Below are positions 39,790-53,600 of a DNA stretch of 64,000 nt, piece after piece. The notes beneath the pieces are model-generated. The model was not told where the DNA came from, searched no databases, and saw only the letters and a list, made by a program, of their open reading frames with translations. Position numbers and translations under genes: made by a program. Source of the DNA: Meghimatium bilineatum (lineage: Eukaryota; Mollusca; Gastropoda; Stylommatophora; Philomycidae). The stretch is taken from NCBI GenBank assembly GCA_034231615.1, contig CM067315.1, positions 32,391,691-32,455,690 on the forward strand, written 5' to 3'. Positions within the stretch are counted from its first letter, which is position 1, and each line of letters begins with the position of its first letter.

Positions 39790-40085
39790 ATAATCATTCC
39801 ACACGTAAGAACTGATTACAACTATAAAATCATCATTGAATACATAAGAACTGATTACAACTATAAAATCATCATTCAATACGTAAGAACTGATTACAAC
39901 TACAAAATCATCATTCAATATGTAAGAACTGACTACATCAATAAAAATCATCATTCATTACGTAAGAACTGATTAAAACTATAAAATCATCATTCAATAC
40001 GTAAGAACTGATTACAACTATAAAATCATCATTCAATACGTAAGAACTGATAAGAACTATCATTCAATACGTAAGAACAAATATC
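39790..40085. repeat. 39-bp tandem repeat
   Basis: Seven units of cgtaagaactgattacaact plus ataaaatcatcattcaata. Confidence 0.94.
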
Positions 40086-40199
40086 ATCCTTCAAAACACG
40101 TAATAAATAAAACTGAGCAAAGCTGTGAAACATGGCTCCAAGTACACAACATCTAATCAAAACTGTAAAACACCCCCTTGACTGGAACAATGATTAACA

Positions 40200-40440
40200 T
40201 TAACATATCTGTAATATACATAACAGATAAGTAAAAACGTAAAGCAACTTACTAAATACATGATAACTTAGTAAAACTGTAAAACATTACACTAAACGCC
40301 TAATAACTAAGTAAATCCGTAAAATATTACACTAAACACCTGATAGCTACGTAAAACCGTAAACTATTACACTAAACACCTGATAGCTAAGTAAAACCGT
40401 AAAATCTTAAACGAAAAACGTCACGAAACATTAAGTAAAA
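40200..40440. repeat. About 40-bp degenerate tandem repeat
   Basis: Units near ttacactaaacacctgatag plus ctaagtaaaaccgtaaaata. Confidence 0.85.
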
Positions 40441-40844
40441 CATTCATATACACTGGATAAAACACGCTAAATATTCATCAAGACACGAATTAACAACTAC
40501 AAAAAAACACATCGGAATAACCGACTAACTAAACAATTTCAGATCTTGAAGATATATGCAGGATTAGAACATTGGAAGGGACACAATTTGTCAAGGGACA
40601 CAACCACAGGAAAAGAACCATAACAAATGTAACACTGGTTCACGATCAATACAGTACACTCTGAATTATCAAGGGCAATGGTCGCATGGAAGGTCAAAAT
40701 GCATTGAAACTGAAGTTACCAAAACGCACTTAAAAGAACAGTCAAACTGGAATCAATCTAGAAATACAAAGAAATTACGAAGTTTCAGGTGCTAGTAATG
40801 ATCATTCTATATATCTCTATACACTGTATAGATAGATATTTGTT

Positions 40845-41930
40845 TGCATTGCGGCGTCATGGGTAAAAGTGTTCTCTGGAGGTGGCCTTCCTGTGTGTTG
40901 TTTGTAAGCTTGCTCCTGTGGCTTCTTCGATTTCTGTGATCCATCTCTTACCTGGTCTGCCTCTGGCTTTATAGCCGTTATATCTATGTGGAAATTAACA
41001 ATAGACTGGCAAAAGCTAGTGCTGTATTTGGCAGATTACGCAACAATGTATGGGACAGAAGAGGTATAAGAACAACCACCAAACTACAAGTATATCATGC
41101 TGCTGTTATACCAACCTTACTATACGCCTGCGAAACGTGGACAGTGTATGCTAGACATGCAAGAAAGTTAAATCATTTCCATCTTACCTGCCTACGTAAA
41201 TTACTAAACATCCATTGGTGGGACACAGTACCAGACTACGAGGTCTTGGAAAAATCAACCTCAATAAGCATCCACACAATACTTATGAAAGCGCAGGCAC
41301 GCTGGGCAGGCCATCTTGTGCGTATGGAGAACTCGCGTTTGCCAAAACAAATATATTATGGAGAACTCAAGGCAGGATTTCGAAAAGCTGGTGGACAGAA
41401 AAAGCGTTTCAAAGACACGCTCAAGTCATCCTTGAAACATCTTAACATTGACGTAGGCGCTTGGGAGAGCCTCGCTCAGGATAGAACATCATGGCGTTAC
41501 AGCATTAGAACGGGAGCACTAGCGGCAGAAGAACTCAGACAAGAAACTGCAAGACAGAAGCGGACACGTAGAAAAGAAAAAACATCTCAACCTCACACAG
41601 ATACCTTCTATTGTTGTCAATTCTGTAAAAGAACATTTTGTGCGCGCATTGGACTTGCTAGTCACTTAAAAACGCACTATTAACTTTATTATTTTATTAT
41701 TTATTGATATTATTATTACGGTTGAGTTTTTGGTCATCGTCGATCACGACGGACGAACATCATCATCTATGTGTCATGGCATCTCTTGGTAGTCTGGAAG
41801 CATGTGAAAACCACTCGATCTCTTGATGTCTCTTGATGTGTTCTAATACTGGTATTGTTTTGGTTGTCTGTCTGATGTTATCGTTTCTAATTCTATCTCT
41901 TAATGACACTCCGAGTATTCTTCTAGACAT
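40845..41930 (-). mobile_element. LINE C-terminus (host), split by another LINE
   Basis: The minus strand 41930-41774 encodes RRILGVSLRDRIRNDNIRQ and TIPVLEHIKRHQEI, and resumes at 40981-40845 with YNGYKARGRPGKRW and the REHFYP-type end. Removing 40991-41773 restores the order. Confidence 0.88.
40991..41764 (+). mobile_element. 5'-truncated LINE with intact C-terminal frame and 9-bp target-site duplication
   Basis: Flanked by atctatgtg at 40982-40990 and 41765-41773. It encodes about 230 uninterrupted residues: EINNRLAKASAVFGRLRNNVW, VIPTLLYACETWTVY, LLNIHWWDTVPD, RWAGHLVRMENSRLPKQIYY and a terminal C2H2-like finger CCQFCKRTF with RIGLASHLKTH. The 3' end is a short catcatc tail. The intact frame and exact duplication point to a recent insertion. 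Confidence 0.95.
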
Positions 41931-41939
41931 GACAATCAA

Positions 41940-42470
41940 TATAAGGTAACTGCGTGAAACGTAACAACTGTACTAAAACACAGGTTTTTATAATAGTTTC
42001 ACTCAGACAAGACGGACTATCACTGAAACTAATGGGCAATGATGTACACACAAGAATTACAATACATAAAACATATTCAACGTTTCAACCAAAAGGTCTT
42101 ATCAAGATGAGCACCCAAAAAAAAACACCAAAAGACGACGAATGGAAATTATCAGAACACACAAACTGTTTGACATCAACGGAAATATGGAAAACATGTT
42201 TTTCTCTTGCACAAAAGAGAAGTATAGAAGCACTTCCAAAAGAATTAATTAGTACAACATTCTGTCCGTTTTGATTATTTTTGGCTTTCGTTGGTCACTA
42301 TTTATATCTTTGAAGTCGCCTTGGCTATTTTTTGGCATGTGATTTCAAGTATATAAATAGTGGCCAACCGAAATCTAAACAATAATTAAAATAAGCAACA
42401 TATGGGATCCTAATTAATCCTGTTGGAAGGTCTTTATTTGAGACGTTCATGGCGTAAGCATTCTGACTGA
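41940..42470 (-). mobile_element. Penelope-like terminal region (tentative) with hammerhead-like core
   Basis: At 42075-42110 the minus strand reads cttgataagacc-tttt-ggttgaaacgttgaa. Downstream at 42290-42365 is an inverted repeat (gttggtcactatttatat / atataaatagtggccaac). A related 3' segment (cctgttggaaggtctttatt) recurs at 59440. Confidence 0.45.
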
Positions 42471-42958
42471 AAACGTTCTTATAGCCCTGATCTCTTCCTA
42501 CATTGTGTTGGTCTTCCCTCAGTAAGGTGTCGTGTCTTTTAATATGTTCACACAATTTTTGTTTGATTTATGCTTCTTTTAGTAGCTGTTGTTTTTTTAA
42601 TACGAAGAGTTATAAGAACGTCTTTGTTCCTTTTCTTCTCTTTTCACGAAGCTCTCCCTATTTTTCTATACATATCCACATCTCAAAGATAGCCATTCTG
42701 TCTTCTAATTGTTATTCAATGTCCATGTTTGTGAGCCACACATTAATGTAGATATAGCCCCATTTTATAATTCTCATTGTTAGTTTGTTGTGATTTCTTT
42801 ATATGTTAATTTCCTTTCATGTCATCGAAAGTACTTTTAGTTATTCCTAAACTCATCTTTTAACTTGTTTCATTTCTGCCACCATGTGTAATCATGTGTC
42901 AGAGATACAAGTCGTGGTCTACTAGTTTATAGCTGAGCTGCGATATTTGTGACGTGGT
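42471..42958. other. No gene seen; SINE B scrap at about 42905-42950
   Basis: ctagtttatagctgagctgcgatat resembles the inverted central part of SINE B. Otherwise T-rich unassigned DNA. Confidence 0.4.
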
Positions 42959-42959
42959 A

Positions 42960-43725
42960 TAGTCACTCAATCCTCTCATACTCTCACTATTACTTCTCTC
43001 CAACACTCCTACCCTCTATCCTCCCATATCCTAACTATTAATTCTCTCCGTCCCTCCCACTCTCTATCCTCCCACATCCTCACAATTACATCTCTCCATC
43101 ACTCCCACTCTCTATCCTCTCATATCCTCACAATTACATCTCTCTGTCCCTCCCACATCCTCACAATTACATCTCTCCATCACTCCCACTCTCTATCCTC
43201 CCATATCCTCACAATTACATCTCTCCGTCCCTCCCACTCTCTATCCTCCCATATCCTCACAATTACATCTCTCCATCACTCCCACTCTCTATCCTCCCAT
43301 ATCCTCACAATTACATCTCTCCATCACTCCCACTCTCTATCCTCCCATATCCTCACAATTACATCTCCTCTCCGTCCCTCCTACTCTCTATCCTCCCATA
43401 TCCTCACAATTACATCTCTCCGTCCCTCCCACTCTCTATCCTCCCATATCCTCACAATTACATCTCTCCGTCCCTCCCACTCTCTATCCTCCCATATCCT
43501 CACAATTACATCTCTCCATCACTCCCACTCTCTATCCTCCTACATCCTCACAATTACATCTCTCCGTCCCTCCCACTCTCTATCCTCCTACATCCTCACA
43601 ATTACATCTCTCCGTCCCTCCCACTCTCTATCCTCCCATATCCTCACAATTACATCTCTCCGTCCCTCCCACTCTCTATCCTCCTACATCCTCACAATTA
43701 CATCTCTCCGTCCCTCCCACTCATC
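42960..43725. repeat. 48-bp pyrimidine-rich tandem repeat
   Basis: About 16 units of tctatcctcccatatcctca plus caattacatctctccgtccc with variants. Strong C+T strand asymmetry. Confidence 0.96.
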
Positions 43726-44185
43726 ACCCACATATATCTAGTACTACAGATATTAACAAGCAAACATGTAATACAATTATCAAAGATTACATTTCTTTCA
43801 GAGAACAGAGAGCGGTTCCAGTATCGATCTCGTGTCCTCTGCCAGAATTTCAGAACTTGACAAAACTAAATAACACTAAAAATAAAATAAAAACATAAAC
43901 GCACGTTTTATTTTCTCTCTTTCTACCTATCATAATCTTATCGTGTTTTCTTTCTCTTCCTCGTTTTATTTCTTTCCTTCTAAATGGAGGTCTTCAATTT
44001 TAAGAATATCGTCATCCGATTTGTTTTGGTTAAATAAGGTAATTTACATTTGGATTGTACAAGAAAACGTTAGAGCTACTGGTATGGAGACGAGAAATGT
44101 ACTGATACCCAGATGCTACGAGCGAATAGCTCTTACTTCCTATGTGTAGTTTCATGGTTTTCACCAGAGCTTTATTTTCCCAAAA
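43726..44185. other. No recognisable feature
   Basis: Unassigned, T-rich. Confidence 0.5.
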
Positions 44186-44189
44186 CCTT

Positions 44190-44525
44190 CTCCAAGAAGA
44201 TTAACTCTCAGAATTGTGCAGACTAATTCTCAGAATTGTTCAGACTAAATCTCAGAGTTGTGCAGACTAATTCTCAGAATTGTTCAGACTAAATCTCAGA
44301 GTTGTGCAGACTAACTCTCAGAGTTGTGCAGACTAATTCTCAGCTGTGCAGAATAACTCTCAGAGTTGTAGCTCATCTGGTTCCCCCCAACATGATGTGC
44401 ACTGCATGGTTCTCTGAATGCAGCATCTGGTTCCCCCAGCATGATGTGCACCGCATGGGTTATCTGAATGCAGTATCTGGTCCCCCCTCCCCAAACATGA
44501 TGTGTACTGCATGATTCTTTGAATG
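44190..44525. repeat. 22-bp repeat followed by about 50-bp repeat
   Basis: gactaattctcagaattgtt units to 44370, then three units of about 50 bp with ctgaatgcagcatctggttc and catgatgtgcaccgcatg. Confidence 0.9.
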
Positions 44526-44650
44526 TCTGGAAGGGCACGAAAGGCGCATATATCGCGGTTAAACTGTAAACCATGACACAGCTAATTCCGACCCCTTCTC
44601 CGAACTAATACCTACTGGTCTGCATAGAATGAGAACAACGCAACAGAGTA
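44526..44650 (+). mobile_element. SINE family B, 3' half
   Basis: cacgaaaggcgcatatatcg, ctgtaaaccatgacacag and ctccgaactaatacctactg, then a degraded tail. Confidence 0.8.
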
Positions 44651-44944
44651 TAGCCTAGACCATATTCTGGATGGATTACCCAGTGTGCCATTACGCCGGT
44701 GCTTCGGAATATTTTTTTCACCATGCTCTGCATCTCTCCAGACATTTTTCACCCCCTCTTTCCAGACAACTTTTTCTCGCCCCCTCTTCATCTTCCAGTT
44801 CCTAATAAAAGACCGATTACATTCTTTACACATCAACAAGATTTCTTAAGGTTACTAGATATATATGTGTTATTTATCATTCACATAGAAGAAAGAAGAT
44901 TGTTGGCAAACTAGCGTTGTTGTATGGGAGAACATCGGCATCGG
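44651..44944. other. Sequence before the gap, nothing recognised
   Basis: Lies just upstream of the SLC10-like exon across the gap. It could include promoter or upstream exon sequence, but nothing can be supported. Confidence 0.4.
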
Positions 44945-45044
44945 NNNNNNNNNNNNNNNNNNNNNNNNNNNNNNNNNNNNNNNNNNNNNNNNNNNNNNNN
45001 NNNNNNNNNNNNNNNNNNNNNNNNNNNNNNNNNNNNNNNNNNNN
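44945..45044. other. Assembly gap (100 N)
   Basis: One hundred undetermined bases just before the SLC10-like first exon. The true gap length is unknown. The upstream exon, promoter or start of the open frame may be hidden here. Confidence 1.
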
Positions 45045-45221
45045 AGAGTCGCTGCGTCCACACGCGCAATGTATAGTCCGGACGTGTACTTTTAGCGGAA
45101 GGACGACAGATCGACCAGTGAACACAGGATTAAATCCCAAGTATTTCTTTAGAGCTCAGTCACGGGGAATGGAGGAGCAGAGAACACGTGCGGCAAGGTC
45201 CAGACAACTTTCGGTGGAAGT

Positions 45222-47042
45222 ATGGCTCAATTCACATTGGGTGCTAAAACGCGAGGCGGGAGGAGAAATCTGTGGATCTACCATAGCTACGCACACGGAC
45301 TTTTTGAAGTTCACCGAATTAAAATAATTATACATGATAATCGACACGATTTTGGATTAAGCAGAGGTTGTAAGGTCTATGTTTTAAGATGTCAGTTAGA
45401 TGTGTTCAAAACCTGGATTAACATACTCGTCAGGCATTTAATAAGTAGAAATAGCTGTGCTTCTAGTGAGAGTGTGTTGTATTATTGTGAAACATCGATT
45501 AGACTGAGCTCTGGTGATGTTATTGATAATTTTCACACATTTGTACTACACCGAGTTCATACAGCCGATTCCAATCAGACATTGGTAACACGATGTGCTC
45601 AGATCACTTATCGTTGTTACGTATTTCGCTGCGTCGGTATATGTGTTTTATGTCAATCGTCAGTAAAACGCTATGCCGGTCTACGTGAAGTCTTTGACAA
45701 GTCGGTACAATTCTACGTCGGTAAAGATGATTTATGTTACTTGTCGGTAGAATTCTGCGTCGGCATAGATGATTTATGTGACTCGCCAGTACAATTCTGC
45801 GTCGGTATAGATGATTTATGTGACTCGTCGGCACAATTATGCTTCTGTACAGACGATTTCTGTGACACGCCGGTACAAAGATATGCAGATATAGATGATA
45901 TCTGTGATACGTTGGTACAACGATATGTAGGTATAGATGATTTTTGTGAGACGTCCGTACAACGATATGTATGTATAGATGTCTTCTGTGATACACTGGT
46001 ACAACGATATGTAGGTATAGATGATTTTTGTGACACGTCCGTACAACGATATGTAGGTATAGATGATTTCTGTAATACGTCGGTACAATGCTGTGTCGGT
46101 ATAGATAACTTCAATGATACATCGGTGCAAAAATGTGCTAAATCTAACCGTACATATTCACATTCCAATGTAAAACCTAGTTGTCACGGAGCTCAGCGTC
46201 CCAGAAGGTCACATCACGCCAAAATCCCAGGACTCCGCTCCAGACCTGATATCATATCTCTGCTAGCGTTATGGATGTACCACGCTTTGCTAGCCATAAC
46301 AAATTCAAATCATACAGCCTACGCCGCAGCTGTATCATCGCTACCAGATTTCTCATCACGACCATTAACTAACAAACGCTACACACTGGTTCCTGCATCC
46401 GTGAACAAGATATTTCTCTATTTCAAACCGCCAACAATTCTAAACCTCAGAGTGAACACTCGTGAGAGCGTCTTCTTCAACTTCACTCTGCACAGTCAAC
46501 AAATCCGCCACAGTACTATTAACAACATCACACACAAAAACTCCGCTAAACTCGTTAAAAGTTTCCTCGCCGAAAAAATCTCAACTTCTACTCTTGGATA
46601 CAGAAATATTTCTATTGGTGACAGAAGTTTTAGTACTATCACAACAACGAAATCTACCACTAATTCCATTAATCACGTGACCACATCAATAAAATCTACT
46701 CTGTTGCCAGCGTTATCTTCCTCAAACTCTTCATTCTCATTATTCACGGGGAATAGCTCAGGAACAACGTCAGGACCAACGGGAACAAACAGTCAAACGA
46801 AAGATTATAATAACCAAGAATATTGGGTCATGGTCTACTCAAACGACGAGACCATTGCTCTCCCTGTGGTTACATCCCCTGGCTTACAGACTCTTGTCAA
46901 CACGGAGGACAATGGCAGCTATATCCTGATGGCCGTATTAGCTGGTCGCCCGTACAATTTTTTGATAGAAGCTCGCCACATAGGGAGAGTAGCAATGTCT
47001 TTGGCAGTAGTGAACATGGATGAAGATAAAAGATTACCTCAG
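45222..47042 (+). CDS. SLC10-like first exon: tandem 14-residue repeats plus extracellular domain
   Basis: An open frame of 607 codons ends at the donor CTCAG|GTTAGT. Residues 1-130 match nothing I know and show no signal peptide. Residues 133-300 are 12 exact-length 14-residue units, consensus near S-V-Q-R-Y-V-G-I-D-D-F-C-D-T. From about residue 340 the sequence becomes recognisable: a hydrophobic, signal-like stretch (IISLLALWMYHALLA), the beta-strand segment around KIFLYFKPPTILNL, a Ser/Thr/Asn-rich mucin-like insert (about residues 430-525), and the membrane-proximal EYWVMVYSNDETIALPVV block. Met 352 (46275) at the signal-like stretch is the more conventional start. The upstream part could be 5' leader that happens to be open, or a real extra domain. 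The exon begins just after the assembly gap, so its 5' boundary is unknown. Confidence 0.75.
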
Positions 47043-47597
47043 GTTAGTTATATATGAAAGAATACATAAAAGATTGGTACTTGTCTCGAGTTTGCCCACC
47101 TGTTATGGACTGATACGTAACGGTGTTATGGTGGTCGGGTATAAAAAGGAACGCACATTATATTCAAGGGAAATCATTGGTTATATCGATGGGGTCTTTG
47201 TTACCTCTAATATTATATGGTAGTGTGTCCTGATATAACCTAATTGGACTTTGTCCGCTGGTTGAAAGGAACTCATTAAATACCCACTACCTACCTATTC
47301 AAGGGAAATAATTGTAAAATAAATACACACAAGGGGCAAAGTTTGACTTTGGTAAAGTAACGTCGCTTTTACTGAATTATTTTATTTGAAGTGTCAAGGT
47401 TTGACAACTGTCAACTCTTATAGTGAGATGAGCTTCTTTCAACCGTGGAAGTTAGTCCAATCTGGTTATACCAGAGCGTTACAACCGTCTAAAAATAGTG
47501 GAGATCGTGTTTCAGGTAATCCTATCATCACGACTCCGAACACCCTTTTAGCATCACATTTGTTTATTTTTTTACTACTTATACAAGAATATATTAT

Positions 47598-47684
<87 letters not shown>

Positions 47685-50600
47685 TTAAATATTTTCTATA
47701 CTTTTCCTTGGCAGTAACCACGTTTGTACTCGATCACCCACCGCAGATTAATCAATTTGTATTGGTGAGCAAACACGTGACAAGTACCGCACGATCTAAT
47801 GTCTCACTGTTGTATTGCATCCAATGGTACTTATGTGTAAGATTATAAACCACTTTCTTCACCAACAATAGCCACTACTTATGAGATTTAAACTTAAGCC
47901 AGAGAAAATGTGCACAAATCGGAGATTACAAAATAATAGTGTAACAATATCATTTACAAAGAAGGGGGGGGGGAAATCAAATTACTAAATCAATCGGAAA
48001 CCTACAAACATCCAAACAAGATTGATACCAAATTATTAACTGATTGGAACAAACTGAAATTCTACGCCTCAGTACAGTACACAACCGTCTACATAGTTAC
48101 GTGTACACAAAATTCAAGATGTACATTACAGCCTCGTGTACATGTCGGTTTAGTCATCACAGAATGCAGAATATATAATTTCCTTAAAATTAAAGGATGA
48201 GACATACTGCCCCCCCCCTCCGCAACAACACTTGCATCAAAGAATTTTGGATGTCTGAATGAGATACAAAAGACAGTGAAGTTTATTAACAGACGCAGTT
48301 ACAAATTGGAGCATTTTAAGCGGACGAAAGAAAAATAAGAAGAATTATATTTTAAAATCATCTTTCATCACATAATATTCGGAGCGTGTTCTGCCGAAGA
48401 CGGATGTGTCGGGACATTGGCGCAAATAAAACGGCGACACACCGCATTTCCATTCTCTGGACTACGTCCTGCTGGAAATCTAGTAGGACCATGGTCTTGC
48501 TACAAGAGAGATCCAGCGAGATTTGAGAACTTACGCTGAAGAAGAAGAACAACAACATAATGATTATTCACTTTTATCACATAATCATCATTCACTTCTA
48601 TCCCATAATCATCATTCACTTCTATCCCATAATCATCATTCACTTGTTATTACATAATCATCATTCACTTGTTATCACATAATCATCATTCACTTGATAT
48701 CACATAATCATCATTCACTTCTATCCCATAATCATCATTCACTTGTTATCACATAATCATCATTCACTTCTATCCCATAATCATCATTCACTTGTTATCA
48801 CATAATCATCATTCGCTTGTTATCACATAATCATCATTCACTTGTTATCACATAATCATCATTCACTTGTTATCACATAATCATCATTCACTTGTTATCA
48901 CATAATCATCATCCACTTGATATCACATAATCATCATTCACTTCTATCCCATAATCATCATTCACTTCTATCCCATAATCATCATTCACTTCTATCCCAT
49001 AATCATCATTCACTTCTATCCCATAATCATCATTCACTTGTTATCACATAATCATCATTCACTTGTTATCACATAATCATCATGCACTTCTATCCAATAA
49101 TCATTATTCACCTCTATCCCATAATCATCATTCACTTGTTATCACATAATCATCATTCACTTCTATCACATAATCATCATTCACTTGTTATCACATAATC
49201 ATCATTCACTTCTATCACATAATCATCATTCACTTGTTATCACATAATCATCATTCACTTCTATCACATAATCATCATTCACTTCTATCCCATAATCATC
49301 ATTCACTTGTTATCACATAATCATCATTCACTTCTATCACATAATCATCATTCACTTCTATCCCATAATCATCATTCACTTGTTATCACATAATCATCAT
49401 TCACTTCTATCACATAATCATCATTCACTTCTATCCCATAATCATCATTCACTTGTTATCACATAATCATCATTCACTTGTTATCACATAATCATCATTC
49501 ACTTCTATCCCATAATCATCATTCACTTGTTATCACATAATCATCATTCACTTGTTATCACATAATCATCATTCACTTGTTATCACATAATCATCATTCA
49601 CTTGTTATCACATAATCATCATTCACTTCTATCACATAATCATCATTCACTTGTTATCACATAATCATCATTCACTTCTATCACATAATCATCATTCACT
49701 TCTATCACATAATCATCATTCACTTCTATTTCTATTTATATTTCTTACTATTTCTTACACTCACAGTTCCCTACTTTTCCAGCTACTACTTCCACTCACA
49801 GTTCCCTATTTTACGAACTATTCCTTACACGGTCTCTACTTTTCCAGCTATTTCTTCCACTCAGTTCCCTACTTTGCGAACTATTTCTTCCACTCACATT
49901 TCACTACTTCTCCAACTATTTCTTCCACTCACATTTCCTTATTTTTCCGACTATAAATGTAGAATCAAAGTTTTCTACTTTTCCAACTATTTCTTCCACA
50001 TTCAGTTCCCTAATTTTCCATTAATTCCAGAATCACAGTTTTCTACTTTTCCTTCCACAAAAACAGTTCCCTACTTTTCAACAATATTTCTACAACCATT
50101 GTTCCCTGTTTTTGCAAACAATGCATTCTCAATCACTCTTCCCTATTTCTACTATCACATCTCATATTGTCTTTTCCTAATTCAAGCACTCCCACTTACA
50201 TTCCCAGTCTAACTACGTCCAAGCTGTGGCAGCGTCTGAGTATCTAGTCACAACTATCCGAGGAGAAAGGAAGGCGGATATTATCTTCAACAGTTGCGCT
50301 GCTGCCATCGCCATAATCATTAGCTTCGGCATCGGCGCAGTTACCGATACGGATAGTCTGAGGAAGCAGCTCAAATACCCTGTGTCTCTGGTCATTGGCT
50401 TTTGTTCTGAGTTTATTATCATGCCTGTGGTAAGAAGTGTCATCGTGTTTTTACATTGTTGCAAACTGTGTACATGCTTTTGCTCGGTTGTGTGGTTGAG
50501 AGATAATGAATCGCGGATCAGAATCCTATTATAACGGATCGGAATTATTCAGCTACAGGAAGTCGAAAAGATGAACAGCTCAGAAAGCAACGGCAACCTG

Positions 50601-53600
50601 CTGAACTTAAATTGTCTATAAAATGAAAACACCCAAATAAAAACTTAAGTTGATCATTACGTCCAGAACATAATATTCTATTAGTATGACTATAGGGGTA
50701 TGACCCTATGTATGTCTGTATGATTGTCGTCACGACCCTATGTATGTCTGTATGATTGTCGTCACGACCCTATGTATGTCTGTATGATTGTCGTCACGAC
50801 TCTATGTATGTCTGTATGATTGTCGTCACGACCCTATGTATGTCTGTATGATTGTCATCACGACCCTATGTATGTCTGTATGATTGTCGTCACGACCCTA
50901 TGTATGTCTGTATGATTGTCGTCACGACCCTATGTATGTCTGTATGATTGTCGTCACGACTCTATGTATGTCTGTATGATTGTCGTCACGACCCTATGTA
51001 TGTCTGTATGATTGTCATCACGACCCTATGTATGTCTGTATGATTGTCGTCACGACCCTATGTATGTCTGTATGATTGTCGTCACGACCCTATGTATGTC
51101 TGTATGATTGTCGTCACGACTCTATGTATGTCTGTATGATTGTCGTCACGACTCTATGTATGTCTGTATGATTGTCGTCACGACTCTATGTATGTCTGTA
51201 TGATTGTCGTCACGACTCTATGTATGTCTATATGATTGTCGTCACGACTATATGTATGTCTGTATGATTGTCGTCACGACTCTATGTATGTCTGTATGAT
51301 TGTCGTCACGACTCTATGTATGTCTGTATGATTGTCGTCACGACTCTATGTATGTCTGTATGATTGTCGTCACGACTCTATGTATGGCTGTATGATTGTC
51401 GGTACTACTCAATGTATGTCTGTATGATTGTCATCACGACTCTATGTATGGCTGTATGATTGTCGGTACGACTCTGTGTATGGCTGTATGATTGTCGGTA
51501 CGACTCTGTGTATGACTGTATGATTGTCGGTACGACTCTGTGTATTTCTGCATGATTGTCGGTACAACTCTAAGTATGGCTGTATGATTGTCGGTGCGAC
51601 TCTGTGTATGACTGTATGATTGTCGGTACGACTCTGTGTATTTCTGCATGATTGTCGGTACAACTCTAAGTATGGCTGTATGATTGTCGGTACTACTCAA
51701 TGTATGTCTGTATGATTGTCATCACGACTCTATGTATGGCTGTATGATTGTCGGTACGACTCTGTGTATGGCTGTATGATTGTCGGTACGACTCTGTGTA
51801 TGGCTGTAGAGTCAGGGGGCGAAAGAGCTGTAGGGAACACTTACAATAAAATATTGAAAGTACTTACAAGATTGAGTGACCATGTGTGAAAAGTGTTGTT
51901 CAATCAGGTTATAAAGCTATCAAGATTGGGTGACCATGTGTGAAAAGTGTTGTTCAATCAGGTTATAAAGCTATCAAGATTGAGTGACTATGTGTGAAAA
52001 AAATGCCACAAAAATAAGAAACTACCATTTTTGAAACTACCCCCACACCTCTTTTTACTGAAGACGTACCTACACCCCTGGTTGGGGAGGTTGGCATTGG
52101 TCTATAAAATCTAGATTAAAAAAAAAAGTGAGGATGCAGGAAAGACTTTCAGAAACGTCAATCTAGTTCGTTAATGTCCATGTTACTTAACTACTGTAAC
52201 AGCTCGCAACTTTAACAACTAATGAAGTTATATATTGTCTTCGTATGTAGAGAGTGCATCTATCTATTTTCTTACACGCAATAACGTTGCTTGGTTACTG
52301 TTTTGGTCCCCTGGGGTCTGGTGCATATTCTTCACTGCAGGTGATGTATGTTCGCCAAAAGTTCCACATACCTGCCTAGCATCTCTTTCCATGTTACGTA
52401 ATTGCTTGTGACAACTGGGAAAATCGAGGACTGCATGAGCGAAGGAAGACAATGATATTGGACTGAACATCTGAAGATATATAGAAAGAGGGCGTGGACG
52501 TAGAATTGTTAAATACGTATTAGAACTCATTTTACCTAGTTGCACCAGTTGTAAAGCTAAATTACATCTGAGTACAGCAAAGAATATGTTCAGTAGCAAT
52601 CTCCGGCTATGAAACATGGACACGTAATAAATCAGTGGCTAAGAGAATTGTTGTCATCGAAATGAGATGATATATAAGGATTTTGAGAATACCGTGGACA
52701 AGGAAAAAAGATTAATCAAGGAGGGATAAAAACATTCAACGTTGAAGAGGGTTGACTACTACATAACATTATAATTTAAAAAGCTTCGGTGGGGGGGGGC
52801 CTGTGGACGAGATATATAAAGCAATTACAAGAATTAATAATGGAAGGTATAATTGCTGGTGACGGAGAAAGGTCGTCAAAGACGACGTTGGATAAGTGAC
52901 CTCATGCCCTTCGATGCGACAGATAGACTCGCCCAGAATCGTCATGAGTTCAAAACAAAATTTCCAAGAAGAAGACTACATTCTGGAAAAAAATATATCG
53001 CCTGAACATAACACAATCATCTCACTCGTGACTGATAGCGACCGTTCACATTGTACTGGCGATGTGACTGAATGTTTTACACACACCAGCATCACATCAC
53101 TGAGGGTAGAAATCGCTGTAGAACTCTCTGTTGACGCATCCAATGCAGTACCCCTACGATTCTGACGGGTAATGAGTTTATGGGTGGATGTTGCACGCGG
53201 GAGTTTGTTTTTGGAGGGATGGCTTTCAATAGGTTTTTCCTACAACCTACAAATGTATCGATCTTGCAGATGTGTACTCCAAACCCCGCAAGCGCAATGT
53301 TGTGTCGTCGATCAATAATGTAGAAAGCACTGATGTAACCCTCACGCCAACAATCGGCAGGCAACCAAACTGCATTTAGTCCCAACTGCTAGCTCTTTAC
53401 TTGCTCTCCTGGTATGATGACTATTAATGGTTCTAAACTTTTGAAACAATGCAACATAAGAATCCCATCCCCGACAATTCAATGGATTAATTTAATGTGA
53501 GGGCCGAATATAACAAAATGTTAACAATATTTTAAATACTTATTAAAATGTAAGAAATCAAACATACATAATATTTTGAACACATTAAAAGATATGACAC

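Noticed and set aside
45604..46168. Minus-strand open frames through the 42-bp repeat
   Set aside because: Shadow frames of the plus-strand exon, open because the repeat unit contains no stops in those frames.
48555..49735. CRISPR-like array
   Set aside because: Regular repeats but no unique spacers, no leader or cas genes, and a eukaryotic intron setting. It is a satellite. The same applies to 50693-51805 and 55766-57570.
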